Part shown: one piece after another, positions 36,801 through 44,949 of the stretch
How the letters are laid out: every line of letters begins with the position of its first letter
How positions within the stretch are numbered: position 1 is the stretch's first letter
Assembly: GCF_006547145.1 (NCBI RefSeq)
Contig: NZ_CP041244.1
Location: 62,001-126,000, forward strand
Direction of reading: 5' to 3'
DNA: 64,000 bases
Origin: Actinomadura sp. WMMA1423
GTDB taxonomy: Bacteria; Actinomycetota; Actinomycetes; Streptosporangiales; Streptosporangiaceae
The notes under the pieces: generated by a model
Told to the model about the DNA's origin: nothing
Database searches by the model: none
What the model saw: the letters and a program-made list of their open reading frames with translations, nothing else
Translations under genes and position numbers: made by a program

Positions 36801-36949
36801 CCTGCCGGACCCAGATCGAGGCGGGCACCGGCGCCCGCCCCGGCATCTCGCCGAACTCCTGGCCGATCTGCTACCGCAGGGAGACGGCCGGTGACCAAAG
36901 GCGGACCGGTCCCGGGCCGCGTTGGCGCACGTGGGACCGGCACCTGTAG
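33866..36949 (+). CDS. FAD-linked oxidase / Fe-S oxidoreductase fusion (D-lactate or 2-hydroxyacid dehydrogenase-like)
   Basis: This ~1027-residue two-part flavoenzyme has an FAD_binding_4 domain (~55-280) with VLSRGGGTSLAGQCVNEAVV and TCTIGGMIGNNSCG. A GlcD-type C-terminal domain ends with GEHGDGQARGELLPIMFG (FAD/substrate contacts). The second half (~570-1027) has two ferredoxin-like clusters (CVGIGKCRASSGGVMCPSY; CLACKGCRSDCPVNVD) and two CCG domains (PLCCGLTWIS; CCGLAGNFGFEAGHYEVS), as in GlpC/LutA-type electron carriers. It should oxidise a 2-hydroxyacid and pass electrons to quinone. The substrate could be D-lactate, glycolate or D-2-hydroxyglutarate. It is followed 9 nt later by a MarR regulator. 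Confidence 0.92.
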   Translation: MAVSAEGTRQEHRRKAAGPGGQDALRRALAQRVDGEVRFDPGSRAAYSHDSSNYRQPPIGVVVPRTVEAGAEAVRVCAEHGVPVLSRGGGTSLAGQCVNEAVVVDWSKYCRALVSLDPEARRAVVEPGACLDDLNERLSEHGLMVGPKPSTHDTCTIGGMIGNNSCGASAQAYGKMVDSVVRLEVLTYDGLRMWVGETSREEYERIVAEGGRRAEIYRALRELRDEGMELIRTRYPDIPRRVSGYNLDSLLPEKGFDVARALVGSEGTLVTVLRAEIRLVPVPAFESLAVLGYDDIAAAGDAVPRVLPSEPLALEGMDEQLLDLAEHDHLAAPGAVEDMPEGAGWLMVRFGGGSKDEADARARDLIEEMRSGPNPPRCTFVHDPHEEELLWKVREAGLGATAYPPGRPDTHEGWEDSAIPPDRLGDYLRDFRALVGEFGYGPVSLYGHFGQGCVHTRIPFDLEDERGAGEYRRFIERAARLVAAYGGSLSGEHGDGQARGELLPIMFGNEVVRLFERFKAVFDPGNRMNPGKIVHPYRLDDDLDHLGYDPSEPDTHFSFPDDHHRFTHAASRCVGIGKCRASSGGVMCPSYRVTGEEEHSTRGRARVLMEMMRGMPGGGTPDPAVPGPGGAAVITDGWRSEDVRDALDLCLACKGCRSDCPVNVDMATYKAEFLAHHYKGRIRPPAHYTMGWLPLWARIAALAPGAANAALRAPVLGGAAKRAGGIDPRREMPRFAGERFTDWFRRRTPRGGGRRVVLWPDTFTNNFHPHIGKAAVRVLEATGHRVEVPPVPLCCGLTWISTGQLGVAARVLRRTVRALAPRLRDGVPVVGLEPSCTAVFRADAPELMEGDAVEDDVKRLRDQTRTLAELLDEHQEESGGASPGASHDVVAGLDTPRVTAIAQPHCHQHAVMGFGADQRVLARAGVDVRTLDAGCCGLAGNFGFEAGHYEVSTAIAERGVWPAVEEAEPGTAVLADGFSCRTQIEAGTGARPGISPNSWPICYRRETAGDQRRTGPGPRWRTWDRHL

Positions 36950-36958
36950 AAAGTCGTC

Positions 36959-37438
36959 ATGAACGCGCTGGACGACGATGGCGTCGATGCGGTGACCTCG
37001 GCGCTGCTGACCGCGTCGCGGCTCCTGGTAGCGGTCTCGGTGCGCTCGCTGGCCGCCGTGGAGGACGCGGTCACCCTGCCGCAGTTCCGGCTCCTGGTGG
37101 TGCTGTCCTCGCAGGGGCCCGCCAAGCTCGTGACGCTCGCCGGTCTCCTCGAGGTCAACCCCTCGACCGCGATGCGCATGGTGGACCGGCTGGCGGGCGC
37201 CGGGCTGGTGGACCGGCAGGCGAGCCCCGACAGCGGCCGCGAGGTCCGCATCCAGCTCACCCCGGCGGGGCGCGGCATCGTCGACGACGTGACCGCCCGC
37301 CGCCGCGCCGACATCGCCGCGGTCGTGTCCCGGATGCCCGCCGGGCAGCGGCGCGCCCTCGTCGAGGCGCTGCGCGCCTTCACCGAGGCGGGCGGCGAGC
37401 CGCCGATCACGTCCCTGGCCCAGCTCGGCTGGACCTGA
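36959..37438 (+). CDS. MarR-family transcriptional regulator
   Basis: This 159-residue winged-helix regulator reads VTLPQFRLLVVLSSQGPAKLVTLAGLLEVNPSTAMRMVDRL (helix-turn-helix), with the wing in SPDSGREVRIQLTPAGR and a C-terminal dimerisation helix. It starts 9 nt after the stop of the FAD/Fe-S oxidoreductase and could be co-transcribed with it. A TAGAAA box at 36947-36952, overlapping that stop codon, lies 6 nt before the ATG and might give a separate leaderless start. The target is unknown. Confidence 0.88.
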   Translation: MNALDDDGVDAVTSALLTASRLLVAVSVRSLAAVEDAVTLPQFRLLVVLSSQGPAKLVTLAGLLEVNPSTAMRMVDRLAGAGLVDRQASPDSGREVRIQLTPAGRGIVDDVTARRRADIAAVVSRMPAGQRRALVEALRAFTEAGGEPPITSLAQLGWT

Positions 37439-37537
37439 AGGCCCCGTACCGAACCGGTCGTCGTCCCGTCGAACCTCCATGCCCGGACGCGCGTACTCCG
37501 CAGCGAGCCCCTTCCCTCCACCGAAAGGCTGCGGCGG

Positions 37538-38428
37538 ATGCGAGAACCCCGACCGGTCGTCGCGGCGGTATGCGGCCTCGCCGCGGCGCTGCTGCTCGGC
37601 GCCTGCGCCCCGATGGGCCGCCAGGCGGCCGACGGCGGCGCCGTGGCGCCGCAGGCGGGCGCCGCGGACGCGGCGCAGGCGACCGTGGACACCGCGTGGG
37701 GGCCGCTCGGCCCCGCCGACCGCGAGCTGATCGTGAAGGTCCGGCAGGCGGGGCTGTGGGAGATCCCCGTAGGCCGGGAGGCCGAGCGCCGCGCCACCCG
37801 GGCCGCGACCCGCCGCAACCTCGGCGAGATCGCCCGCCAGCACGTCCGGCTGGACGCCCTGGACCGCGCCATCGCCGCGAAGCTGAACGTCCCGCTGCCG
37901 AACCAGCCCACGCCCGACCAGCAGAGCTGGATGTCGGAAATCACCGGCAAGTCGGGCAACGACTACGACCGGACCGCCGTCGCCCGGCTCCGGATGGCGC
38001 ACGGGCAGATCTACCCGGCGATCGGCGCGGTCCGCGGAAGCACCCGCAACACGCTCGTGCGGGACTTCTCCGAGCAGTGCGAGACGTTCGTCCGCACCCA
38101 CATGCGGCTGCTGGAGGGCACCGGCTTCGTGACCGGCGACATGCTGCCCGACCCGCCGCAGTCCACGGGCGCGCCACCGGCGGGCAGCCCGGCCAGCCGC
38201 ACAGCCCGGCGCCGGCCGCCACCTCGCTGCTCGGCGGCGGGCGGTAGGCCGGGAACGGGCCGGGGGACGGGCCCCGCTCAGGCGGGCAACCCGTCCACCA
38301 GCGCGTCCAGGGTCGCGCCGAGCGGGGAGTCCAGGACGACCAGGGCGTGGGGGTCGCCGCGGGTCTCGCCCCGGTTGACGATGGCCACCGGTATGCCGTG
38401 CCGCGCCGCGTGCCGGACGAACCGGTAG
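37538..38428 (+). CDS. DUF4142 lipoprotein, probably frameshifted near its 3' end
   Basis: The N-terminus MREPRPVVAAVCGLAAALLLGAC is a lipoprotein signal with Cys about residue 23. Residues ~50-200 match DUF4142, a helical extracytoplasmic domain of unknown function (GPLGPADRELIVKVRQAGLW, IARQHVRLDALDRAIAAKL, FVRTHMRLLEGTGFV). After about residue 210 the frame becomes Arg/Pro-rich and runs 151 bp into the 3' end of the convergent sirtuin gene, which is unlikely. One frame over, a Pro/Gly/Ser tail ends LLGGGR-stop at 38247. A single missing base near 38165-38200 would restore it, giving a ~236-residue protein. The domain is well supported; the 3' end is not. Confidence 0.7.
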   Translation: MREPRPVVAAVCGLAAALLLGACAPMGRQAADGGAVAPQAGAADAAQATVDTAWGPLGPADRELIVKVRQAGLWEIPVGREAERRATRAATRRNLGEIARQHVRLDALDRAIAAKLNVPLPNQPTPDQQSWMSEITGKSGNDYDRTAVARLRMAHGQIYPAIGAVRGSTRNTLVRDFSEQCETFVRTHMRLLEGTGFVTGDMLPDPPQSTGAPPAGSPASRTARRRPPPRCSAAGGRPGTGRGTGPAQAGNPSTSASRVAPSGESRTTRAWGSPRVSPRLTMATGMPCRAACRTNR

Positions 38429-39128
38429 CCCGACACCACGGTCAGCGACGACCCGAGCACCAGCAGGGCGCCCGCCGCCTCGGTCAGGGCGTAGCAGTCG
38501 CGGACGCGGGCCGGCGGCACGTTCTCCCCGAAGAAGACCACGTCGGGCTTGAGCACGCCGCCGCACCGCTCGCAGTCCACGACGCGGAACGCCTCGACGG
38601 CCACGTCGGGCAGGACGGCGTCGCCGTCGGGGTTGACCGCCTCGGCGCGCGCCGACCAGCCGGGGTTGGCCTCGCGCAGCCGCTCGTCCAGCCGCTCGCG
38701 CGCCGACCGCTCCCCGCAGGACAGGCAGACGACGCGGTCCAGCGCGCCGTGCAGCTCGATCACCTCGCGCGCCCCGGCGGCCTGCTGGAGGCCGTCGACG
38801 TTCTGGGTGATGATGCCGGCCAGCAGGCCGCGCCGCTGCAGCTCGGCGACCGCGCGCGGTGCCCGGCGTTCGGGGCGGCCCGCGCGATGTGCCGCCAGCC
38901 GAGGTGGCTGCGCGCCCAGTAGCGGCGCCGCGCCGCCTCGCTCCCGGTGAAGGCCTGGTAGGTCATCGGCTCCGCGCGCCGCCGTCGGCCCGTCTCACCC
39001 CGGTAGTCGGGTATGCCCGACTCGGTCGACAGCCCCGCGCCGCTGAGCACCACCACGTCGCCGTCCGAGACGAGGTCGGCCAGTATCCGCAACCCGGTCC
39101 GCGTCCCGTCCTCCACAACCTCCGTCAC
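38278..39128 (-). pseudogene. Sirtuin-type NAD-dependent protein deacylase, frameshifted
   Basis: Two frames together make a complete sirtuin. The N-terminal part (39128 down to ~38860) has the NAD motif LSGAGLSTESGIPDYRG and RRYWARSHLGWRHIARAAPNAGHRA. The C-terminal part (from ~38855 down to 38278) has the catalytic His in IELHGALD, zinc cysteines CLSCGE and CERCGG, and LVLGSSLTVVSGYRFVR. The break is at a CG-rich run (38851-38859). Shifting frame there gives VAELQRRGLLAG, the expected continuation. The 851-nt length is two over a multiple of three, fitting a 2-nt gain or 1-nt loss. It is either a sequencing error or a real inactivation. Confidence 0.75.
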
Positions 39129-39273
39129 CCTTCCATGGTGCACGACCGGAACGGGTGCGGCGCGGGGGGCGCCCGCGTCCCACATCCCGGGTGTGCCGGT
39201 TGTGAGACCCAGTTAACGCGGCGATGACGGCGGGGATCCCTCCGGGAAATACGGGCCGCCGACGATCGGGGCC

Positions 39274-41775
39274 ATGGGAGCCGACAGCAGACCGGACAAG
39301 CGCCTGGTCGTCGCCGGCCACGGGCCGGCCGCGCACCGCCTGGTGGAGGCGGTGCGCGAGCGCGACACCGCGGGCACGTGGACGATCACGGTGATCGGCG
39401 AGGAGCCGAGGACCGCCTACGACCGGGTGGCGCTCACGACGCATCTGGAGGGGGCCGACCTCGCCTACCCGGCGCACGACGGCGCGGTCACCGTGCGGAC
39501 CGGCGAGCGGGTCACCGGGATCGACCGCGCCGCCCGGACGGTGACGACGTCGGCGGGCCGGGCCGTCGCCTACGACGCGCTCGTGCTGGCCACCGGGTCC
39601 TCGCCGTTCGTCCCGCCGGTCGAGGGCAGGGACCTGCCGGGGGTGTTCGTCTACCGCACGATCGACGACCTCGACGCGATCCGGGCGTACGCGCGGGGCA
39701 AGGAGACCGGTGCCGTCGTCGGCGGCGGCCTGCTGGGCCTGGAGGCGGCCCGCGCGGTGCAGGGCCTCGGCCTGCGCAGCGGCGTCGTGGAGGTGGCGCC
39801 GTGGCTGATGCCCCGCCAGCTGGACGAGGGCGGCGGCGCGATGCTGCGCCGCCACATCGAGGCGCTCGGCATGGCGGTGCACGCGGGCACCCCGATGCGC
39901 GCGCTGGAGGCGGGGGACGACGGCCGCGTCCGGCGCGTCGTCCTGGAGGACGGCACGGCGGTCGACGCCGAGGTCGTGGTGTTCTCCGCCGGGATCCGCC
40001 CGCGCGACGAGCTGGCCCGCGGCTGCGGCCTCGCGGTGGGGGAGCGCGGCGGGATCGCGGTGGACGCCTCCTGCCGCACCGAGGACCCGGCCGTCTTCGC
40101 GATCGGCGAGTGCGCCCTGGTCGGCGGCACGGTGTACGGGCTGGTGGGACCCTGCTTCTCGATGGCCGAGGTGGTCGCCGACCGGCTGCTGTCGCAGGCG
40201 AGCACGGCGGTGTTCGAGGGCGCGGACATGTCGACCAAGCTCAAGCTGATGGGCGTCGACGTCGCCAGCTTCGGCGACCCGTTCGCCGGCCCCGACGAGG
40301 GCGCCCTCGGCGTCACCTACACCGACCCCGTCGCCGGGGTCTACAAGAGGCTCGTCGTCAGCGACGACGCGCGGACCCTGCTCGGCGGCGTCCTCGTCGG
40401 CGACGCCGAGTCCTACGGGACGCTGCGCGCCCACGTCGGCGGCAGCCTGCCGGGCGCGCCCGAGCAGATGCTGTTCGGCGGCACGGAGGCGGCGGGCGGC
40501 GACCTGCCCGGCGCGACGGTCATCTGCTCCTGCAACAACGTCACCGCCGAGGGCATCCGCTGCGCGATCGCCGAATGCTCCCTCACCGACGTGCCCGGCG
40601 TGAAGGACCGCACCCGGGCGGGGACGAGCTGCGGCAGCTGCGTCCCGCTGGTGAAGCGGATCCTGGACGCCGAGCTGACCGCCGCGGGCATCGAGGTCAG
40701 CAGGGCGCTGTGCGAGCACTTCGCCTACAGCCGCGCCGAGCTGTTCGACATCGTCCGGGCCGGGCGGGTCACGAGCTTCACCCAGCTCGTCGAGGAGCAC
40801 GGGACGGGCCGCGGCTGCGACATCTGCAGGCCCGTCGTCGCCTCGATCCTCGCGAGCCTCGGCAACGGCCACATCCTGGAGGGCGAGCAGGCGGCGCTGC
40901 AGGACACCAACGACCACTTCCTCGCCAACCTGCAGAAGAACGGCACCTACTCGGTCGTCCCGCGGGTCCCCGGCGGGGAGATCACCCCGGAGCGGCTCAT
41001 CGTGATCGGGGAGGTGGCGCGCGACTTCGGCCTCTACACCAAGATCACCGGCGGGCAGCGGATCGACCTGTTCGGCGCCCGCGTCGAGCAGCTGCCCGCG
41101 ATCTGGCGCCGGCTCGTCGAGGCCGGGTTCGAGTCCGGCCACGCCTACGGCAAGGCGCTGCGCACGGTGAAGTCGTGCGTCGGGTCGACCTGGTGCCGCT
41201 ACGGCGTCCAGGACTCGGCCGCGATGGCCATCCGGCTGGAGCTGCGGTACCGGGGGCTGCGCGCCCCGCACAAGCTGAAATCGGCCGTCTCCGGCTGCGC
41301 CCGCGAGTGCGCCGAGGCCCAGAGCAAGGACTTCGGCGTCATCGCGACCGAGAACGGCTGGAACCTCTACCTCGGCGGGAACGGCGGCATGCGGCCCCGG
41401 CACGCCGACCTGTTCGCCACCGACCTCACCGACGACGAGCTGATCACCTATGTCGACCGCTTCCTGATGTTCTACATCCGCACCGCCGACCGGCTGCAGC
41501 GCACCGCGGGCTGGCTGGAGGCCCTCGACGGCGGCCTGGACTACCTGCGCGAGGTCATCGTGGACGACCGGCTCGGCATCTGCGCCGACCTCGACGCGGC
41601 CATGGCCCGCCACGTCGCCTCCTACTCCGACGAGTGGCGCGACACCCTGGACGACCCCGAGCGGCTCCGCCGGTTCGTCTCGTTCGTGAACGCGCCGCGG
41701 ACCCCCGACCCGAGCATCGCCTTCGGGACCGAGCGCGACCAGATCAAGCCCCTGCCACTGGAGGTGAAGCGGTGA
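39274..41775 (+). CDS. nirB: Assimilatory nitrite reductase large subunit NirB
   Basis: This 833-residue NAD(P)H-dependent enzyme reduces nitrite to ammonium. The N-terminal FAD/NAD half (~8-300) shows LATGSSPF and VVGGGLLGLEAARA. A BFD-type [2Fe-2S] domain uses Cys418, Cys420, Cys453 and Cys456 (CSCNN; CGSC), and a second small Cys region follows (CDICRP). The C-terminal sulfite/nitrite reductase half binds siroheme and a [4Fe-4S] cluster through Cys635-X5-Cys641 and Cys675-X3-Cys679 (CVGSTWC; CARECAEA). The next gene overlaps by GTGA. No nirD small subunit is present in the window. The first start is ATG 39274. Confidence 0.95.
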   Translation: MGADSRPDKRLVVAGHGPAAHRLVEAVRERDTAGTWTITVIGEEPRTAYDRVALTTHLEGADLAYPAHDGAVTVRTGERVTGIDRAARTVTTSAGRAVAYDALVLATGSSPFVPPVEGRDLPGVFVYRTIDDLDAIRAYARGKETGAVVGGGLLGLEAARAVQGLGLRSGVVEVAPWLMPRQLDEGGGAMLRRHIEALGMAVHAGTPMRALEAGDDGRVRRVVLEDGTAVDAEVVVFSAGIRPRDELARGCGLAVGERGGIAVDASCRTEDPAVFAIGECALVGGTVYGLVGPCFSMAEVVADRLLSQASTAVFEGADMSTKLKLMGVDVASFGDPFAGPDEGALGVTYTDPVAGVYKRLVVSDDARTLLGGVLVGDAESYGTLRAHVGGSLPGAPEQMLFGGTEAAGGDLPGATVICSCNNVTAEGIRCAIAECSLTDVPGVKDRTRAGTSCGSCVPLVKRILDAELTAAGIEVSRALCEHFAYSRAELFDIVRAGRVTSFTQLVEEHGTGRGCDICRPVVASILASLGNGHILEGEQAALQDTNDHFLANLQKNGTYSVVPRVPGGEITPERLIVIGEVARDFGLYTKITGGQRIDLFGARVEQLPAIWRRLVEAGFESGHAYGKALRTVKSCVGSTWCRYGVQDSAAMAIRLELRYRGLRAPHKLKSAVSGCARECAEAQSKDFGVIATENGWNLYLGGNGGMRPRHADLFATDLTDDELITYVDRFLMFYIRTADRLQRTAGWLEALDGGLDYLREVIVDDRLGICADLDAAMARHVASYSDEWRDTLDDPERLRRFVSFVNAPRTPDPSIAFGTERDQIKPLPLEVKR

Positions 41776-43244
41776 GTCCCGCAGGCCCCGCGGGCATCGT
41801 CGTCGTCGGCAACGGCATGGCCGGCTCGCGGTTCGTGGACGAGCTGCGCGCCCGCGACGCCGCGACGCCGGTGACGGTGTTCGGCGCGGAGGAGCAGCGC
41901 CCCTACAACCGGATCCTGCTGTCGAACGTCCTCGCCGGGATGACGCGGCCCGACCACATCAGCCTGGTCGACGCCGCCTGGTACGCCTCGCACGGGGTGG
42001 ACGCCCGGCTCGGCGTCCAGGTCACCCGCATCGACCGCGAGGCGAGGACCGTGCACGCCTCGGACGGATCGGTCACCCCCTACGGGACCCTGGTCCTCGC
42101 CACGGGCAGCACCGCGTTCATCCCGCCGATGCCGGGCCTGCGGGACGGCCTGCCGGGCGGCGCGCAGGTGTTCCGCACGCTGGAGGACTGCCGCCGCATC
42201 TCCGAGCTGGCCGAGTCGGCGCGCCGCGCGGTCGTCGTCGGCGGCGGCCTGCTCGGCATCGAGGCCGCGCGCGGGCTGACGGGCCGCGGCCTCGAGGTCA
42301 CCGTCCTGCACCTGGCGGGGCACCTCATGGAGCGCCAGCTCGATCCCGCCGCCGGGAGGGTCCTGGCCCGCACGCTGGCGGCCCTCGGCATCGGCACCCG
42401 GCTGCAGGCCGACGTCGCGGCGCTGCGCACCGCCGGCGGCGTCGTGACCGGCGTCGAGCTGGCGCTGCCCGGCGGCGGGACGGAGGTCATCGACACCGAC
42501 CTCGTCATCCTGTCCTGCGGCGTCCGGCCCGAGGTCGCCCTCGCCAGGGACGCGGGCCTGGCGGTCGGTCGGGCCGTGGTCGTCGACGACGAGCTGCGGT
42601 CGGTCACCGACCCGTCCGTGCGCGCCATCGGCGAGTGCTCCGAGCACCGCGACGAGGTGTACGGGCTGGTGGCGCCCGCGTGGGAGCAGGCGGCGGTGCT
42701 CGCGGACCTGCTCGCCGGCACCGAGCCCGCGGCGCGGTTCACCGGCGCCCGCCAGATCACCCGGCTCAAGGCCGCGGGGATCGAGCTGGCCTCGATGGGC
42801 GAGACGCACTTCGGCGACGACGACGAGGACGTGGAGGTCGTCCGGTTCACCGACGCCGCGCGCGGCACCTACAAGAAGGCGGTGATCAGGGACGGGCGGC
42901 TGATCGGCGCGATCCTGCTGGGGGAGACCTCGACCGCCGGGACGCTCACCCAGCTCTACGACCGGGCCGCGCCGCTGCCCTCCGAGCGCCTCGGCCTGCT
43001 GTTCCCCGGCGCCGGCGGCGCGGCCGAGGCCGATTCGCCGCTGCGGATGCCGGACGCGGCGACCGTCTGCCAGTGCAACAACGTCAGCAAGGGCCGGATC
43101 CGCGCCTGCTGGGAGGGCGGCGCCCGCACGGCCGACACCGTCGCGCGCGAGACCCGGGCGAGCACCGGCTGCGGAAGCTGCCGCTCCGCCGTGGAGGGCA
43201 TCGTCGCCTGGCTGGACGAGCAGGACGCCGTCGAGGTCGCCTGA
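41772..43244 (+). CDS. FAD-dependent oxidoreductase with C-terminal BFD [2Fe-2S] domain (NirB-like/NasB-like reductase)
   Basis: This ~490-residue protein corresponds to the first half of NirB without the siroheme part. It has an N-terminal FAD motif VVVGNGMAGSRFVDEL, LATGSTAFIPP, a second nucleotide motif VVVGGGLLGIEAARGL and an AIGECSEH motif. The C-terminal bacterioferritin-associated-ferredoxin-like domain carries CQCNN and CGSC. It probably relays electrons from NAD(P)H to a nitrate or nitrite reductase. Its GTG start overlaps the nirB stop and has GGAGGTG upstream, so the two are coupled. In other actinomycetes such reductases accompany the assimilatory nitrate reductase, which is not in this window. 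Confidence 0.88.
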   Translation: MSPAGPAGIVVVGNGMAGSRFVDELRARDAATPVTVFGAEEQRPYNRILLSNVLAGMTRPDHISLVDAAWYASHGVDARLGVQVTRIDREARTVHASDGSVTPYGTLVLATGSTAFIPPMPGLRDGLPGGAQVFRTLEDCRRISELAESARRAVVVGGGLLGIEAARGLTGRGLEVTVLHLAGHLMERQLDPAAGRVLARTLAALGIGTRLQADVAALRTAGGVVTGVELALPGGGTEVIDTDLVILSCGVRPEVALARDAGLAVGRAVVVDDELRSVTDPSVRAIGECSEHRDEVYGLVAPAWEQAAVLADLLAGTEPAARFTGARQITRLKAAGIELASMGETHFGDDDEDVEVVRFTDAARGTYKKAVIRDGRLIGAILLGETSTAGTLTQLYDRAAPLPSERLGLLFPGAGGAAEADSPLRMPDAATVCQCNNVSKGRIRACWEGGARTADTVARETRASTGCGSCRSAVEGIVAWLDEQDAVEVA

Positions 43245-43256
43245 CGCGGCGGCGGG

Positions 43257-43262
43257 TAGGCT
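43257..43262 (+). promoter_or_regulatory. -10 box of a leaderless promoter (amidohydrolase gene)
   Basis: TAGGCT lies 7 nt before the ATG at 43270, in a 25-bp gap. This amidohydrolase pair may therefore be transcribed separately from the nitrite genes. Confidence 0.55.
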
Positions 43263-43269
43263 CCGCCGC

Positions 43270-44160
43270 ATGCTCGACGGACGCCCGCTGATCGACGCGC
43301 ACGTGCACGCCGCACGGCTGCCCACGCTCCGCCCGGCCTGGCGGCGCTGGGCCGAGGAGTTCGGCTCGTCCCACCCGTGGCAGGACCTCTACGACGACGG
43401 CGGCGCCCTCGTGCCCGAGCGGGTCGACGCCTACTTCGACGGCGAGGGCGTCGACATCGCCCTGCTGCTGTGCGAGTACAGCCCGCGGACCACCGGCACG
43501 CAGCCCATCGAGGACCTGCGGCCGCTCCTGGAGCACAACCCGCGGCGCTTCCGGCCGGTCGCCAACGTGAACCCGCACCTGCACTACCCGATCGGCGAGG
43601 AGGTCGAGCGGCAGCTCGGGTTCGGCGCCGCCGCGCTCAAGCTGCACCCGGTGCACGGCGGGTTCGGCGTCGCCGACCCCGAGCTCTACCCCGCCTACGA
43701 GGTGTGCCGCGACGCCGGCCTCCCGGTCGTCGTGCACTGCGGCACGAGCTCCTTCCCCGGCTCGGTCAACCGGTACGCCGACCCCGCGCCCGTCGACGAC
43801 GTGCTGCGGCTGTTCCCCGGCCTGACGTTCGTCCTCGCCCACGGCGGGCGCGGCTGGTGGTACGACGCCGCCGCGTTCCTCGCGCTGTCGCGCGAGGAGG
43901 TGTGGATCGAGCTGTCCGGGCTGCCGCCCCGGCGGCTCCCCGAGTACTACGCCCGGCACGACCTGCGGCGGCTGGCCCGCAAGTTCGTCTTCGGCACCGA
44001 CTGGCCCGGCGTGCCCGGCATCGCCCGCAACGCCCGCGCCGTCGGCGCCGCCCTCGGCCTGGACGCGGAGGCGCTCGCGCTCGTCCTGGCCGGCAACGCC
44101 CTACGGATCTACAAGGACCTGGCCCTCGCGCCGGCGCCCGACGGAAGGACCACCGCATGA
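43270..44160 (+). CDS. Amidohydrolase-family (TIM-barrel) protein
   Basis: This 296-residue protein is a metal-dependent hydrolase or decarboxylase of the amidohydrolase_2 type. The first metal ligands are in LIDAHVHAARLP. Further candidates are the Lys/His in AALKLHPVHGGFG, His in LPVVVHCGTSSFPG, His in FVLAHGGRGWWYDA and the conserved Asp in KFVFGTDWPGVPG. The layout matches enzymes acting on aromatic carboxylates or lactones, but the substrate is not known. The stop overlaps the next start (ATGA), coupling it to a DUF2470 gene. Confidence 0.87.
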   Translation: MLDGRPLIDAHVHAARLPTLRPAWRRWAEEFGSSHPWQDLYDDGGALVPERVDAYFDGEGVDIALLLCEYSPRTTGTQPIEDLRPLLEHNPRRFRPVANVNPHLHYPIGEEVERQLGFGAAALKLHPVHGGFGVADPELYPAYEVCRDAGLPVVVHCGTSSFPGSVNRYADPAPVDDVLRLFPGLTFVLAHGGRGWWYDAAAFLALSREEVWIELSGLPPRRLPEYYARHDLRRLARKFVFGTDWPGVPGIARNARAVGAALGLDAEALALVLAGNALRIYKDLALAPAPDGRTTA

Positions 44161-44474
44161 CCGACGCCGGCCCGTTCACCGACGACGTCGTGAGGCGGAT
44201 CGCGCGGCACATGAACGAGGACCACGCCGCCGACTGCCTGACGATCTGCCGGGCGCTCGGCGGCCGTCCCGGCGCGACCTCGGCCCGCATGACCGGCCTG
44301 GACGCGGAGGGCATCGAGTTCGCCGTCGCCGACGGCGGGGTCGAGCACGCCGTCCGGATCCCGTTCGGCGAGCGGCTCACCGAGCGCCCGCAGGTGCGCC
44401 GCGAGGTCGTCCGCATGACCGAGCGCGCACGCGCCGCGCTCGCCGAGCGGCGGGATGTTCCGGACGGCCCGTAA
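44157..44474 (+). CDS. DUF2470 domain protein
   Basis: This 105-residue protein is a stand-alone DUF2470 domain. The family hallmark is an N-terminal HMNEDHAADCLTICRALGG, like the HugZ-type domain found after heme-degrading or pyridoxamine-oxidase-like flavin domains. The rest (ARMTGLDAEGIEFAV, VRIPFGERLTERPQVRREVVRM) fits the family. Binding of heme has been proposed for relatives and is not shown here. It is coupled to the amidohydrolase by an ATGA overlap. Confidence 0.85.
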   Translation: MTDAGPFTDDVVRRIARHMNEDHAADCLTICRALGGRPGATSARMTGLDAEGIEFAVADGGVEHAVRIPFGERLTERPQVRREVVRMTERARAALAERRDVPDGP

Positions 44475-44708
44475 GGCGGCCGGCGTCGCCACCGCCGGAT
44501 GCCCGGCGTCGCCCTCGCCGAGGAGGCGGGCGAGCGCCTGCGCCGCGACGCCGCGTGACCGGCCGCTGACCGGTGCGAACATCAGTTCGGTACAAAACTC
44601 AAATATCGGGCGGCCGGAAAGAGGGCGCGGTTTCGGGGGCGGGCTGGGGGAGATCCGGTAGGCACCCGAGGGGCCCGCGGTGGGCCCCCGACCCCCACGG
44701 AGGCCGAC

Positions 44709-44897
44709 ATGCTCGCGATCGTCGCCGCGATCGTCTTCGCACTTGCCCTGCTGTTCGACCTGGCCGACATCACTTCGGACGCCATCAACAACAGCACGCT
44801 GACCGTCCTCGGCCTGCTGCTGCTCGCCCTGCACCTCGGCGGCGTCGGCACCGGCACCTCGGCGGGCTGGCGGCCCCGCCGCCGCAGCCGCCGGTGA
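44709..44897 (+). CDS. Small two-helix membrane protein
   Basis: This 62-residue protein begins with a hydrophobic helix (MLAIVAAIVFALALLFDLAD), a short polar turn (ITSDAINNST), a second helix (LTVLGLLLLALHLGGVG) and a basic tail (RPRRRSRR). GGAGG precedes the ATG at proper spacing. Small proteins like this are common in actinomycetes and their role is unknown. The 234 bp before it (44475-44708) contain no recognised feature. Confidence 0.65.
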   Translation: MLAIVAAIVFALALLFDLADITSDAINNSTLTVLGLLLLALHLGGVGTGTSAGWRPRRRSRR

Positions 44898-44909
44898 CCC
44901 GACCGCCGA

Positions 44910-44948
44910 CCGCCCCGCCCCGTCCCGGCCGCCGCCGGGGCGGGGCGG
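44910..44948. terminator. Bidirectional hairpin terminator
   Basis: CCGCCCCGCCCCG (44910-44922) pairs with CGGGGCGGGGCGG (44936-44948). It sits between convergent genes and ends 2 nt before the RNB stop codon. Confidence 0.75.
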
Positions 44949-44949
44949 C

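Noticed and set aside
39202..39217. GTGAG-N6-TTAAC upstream of nirB as a GlnR box
   Set aside because: The position is attractive for nitrogen control, but both half-sites differ from the GTNAC form and no second site is present, so the evidence is too weak.
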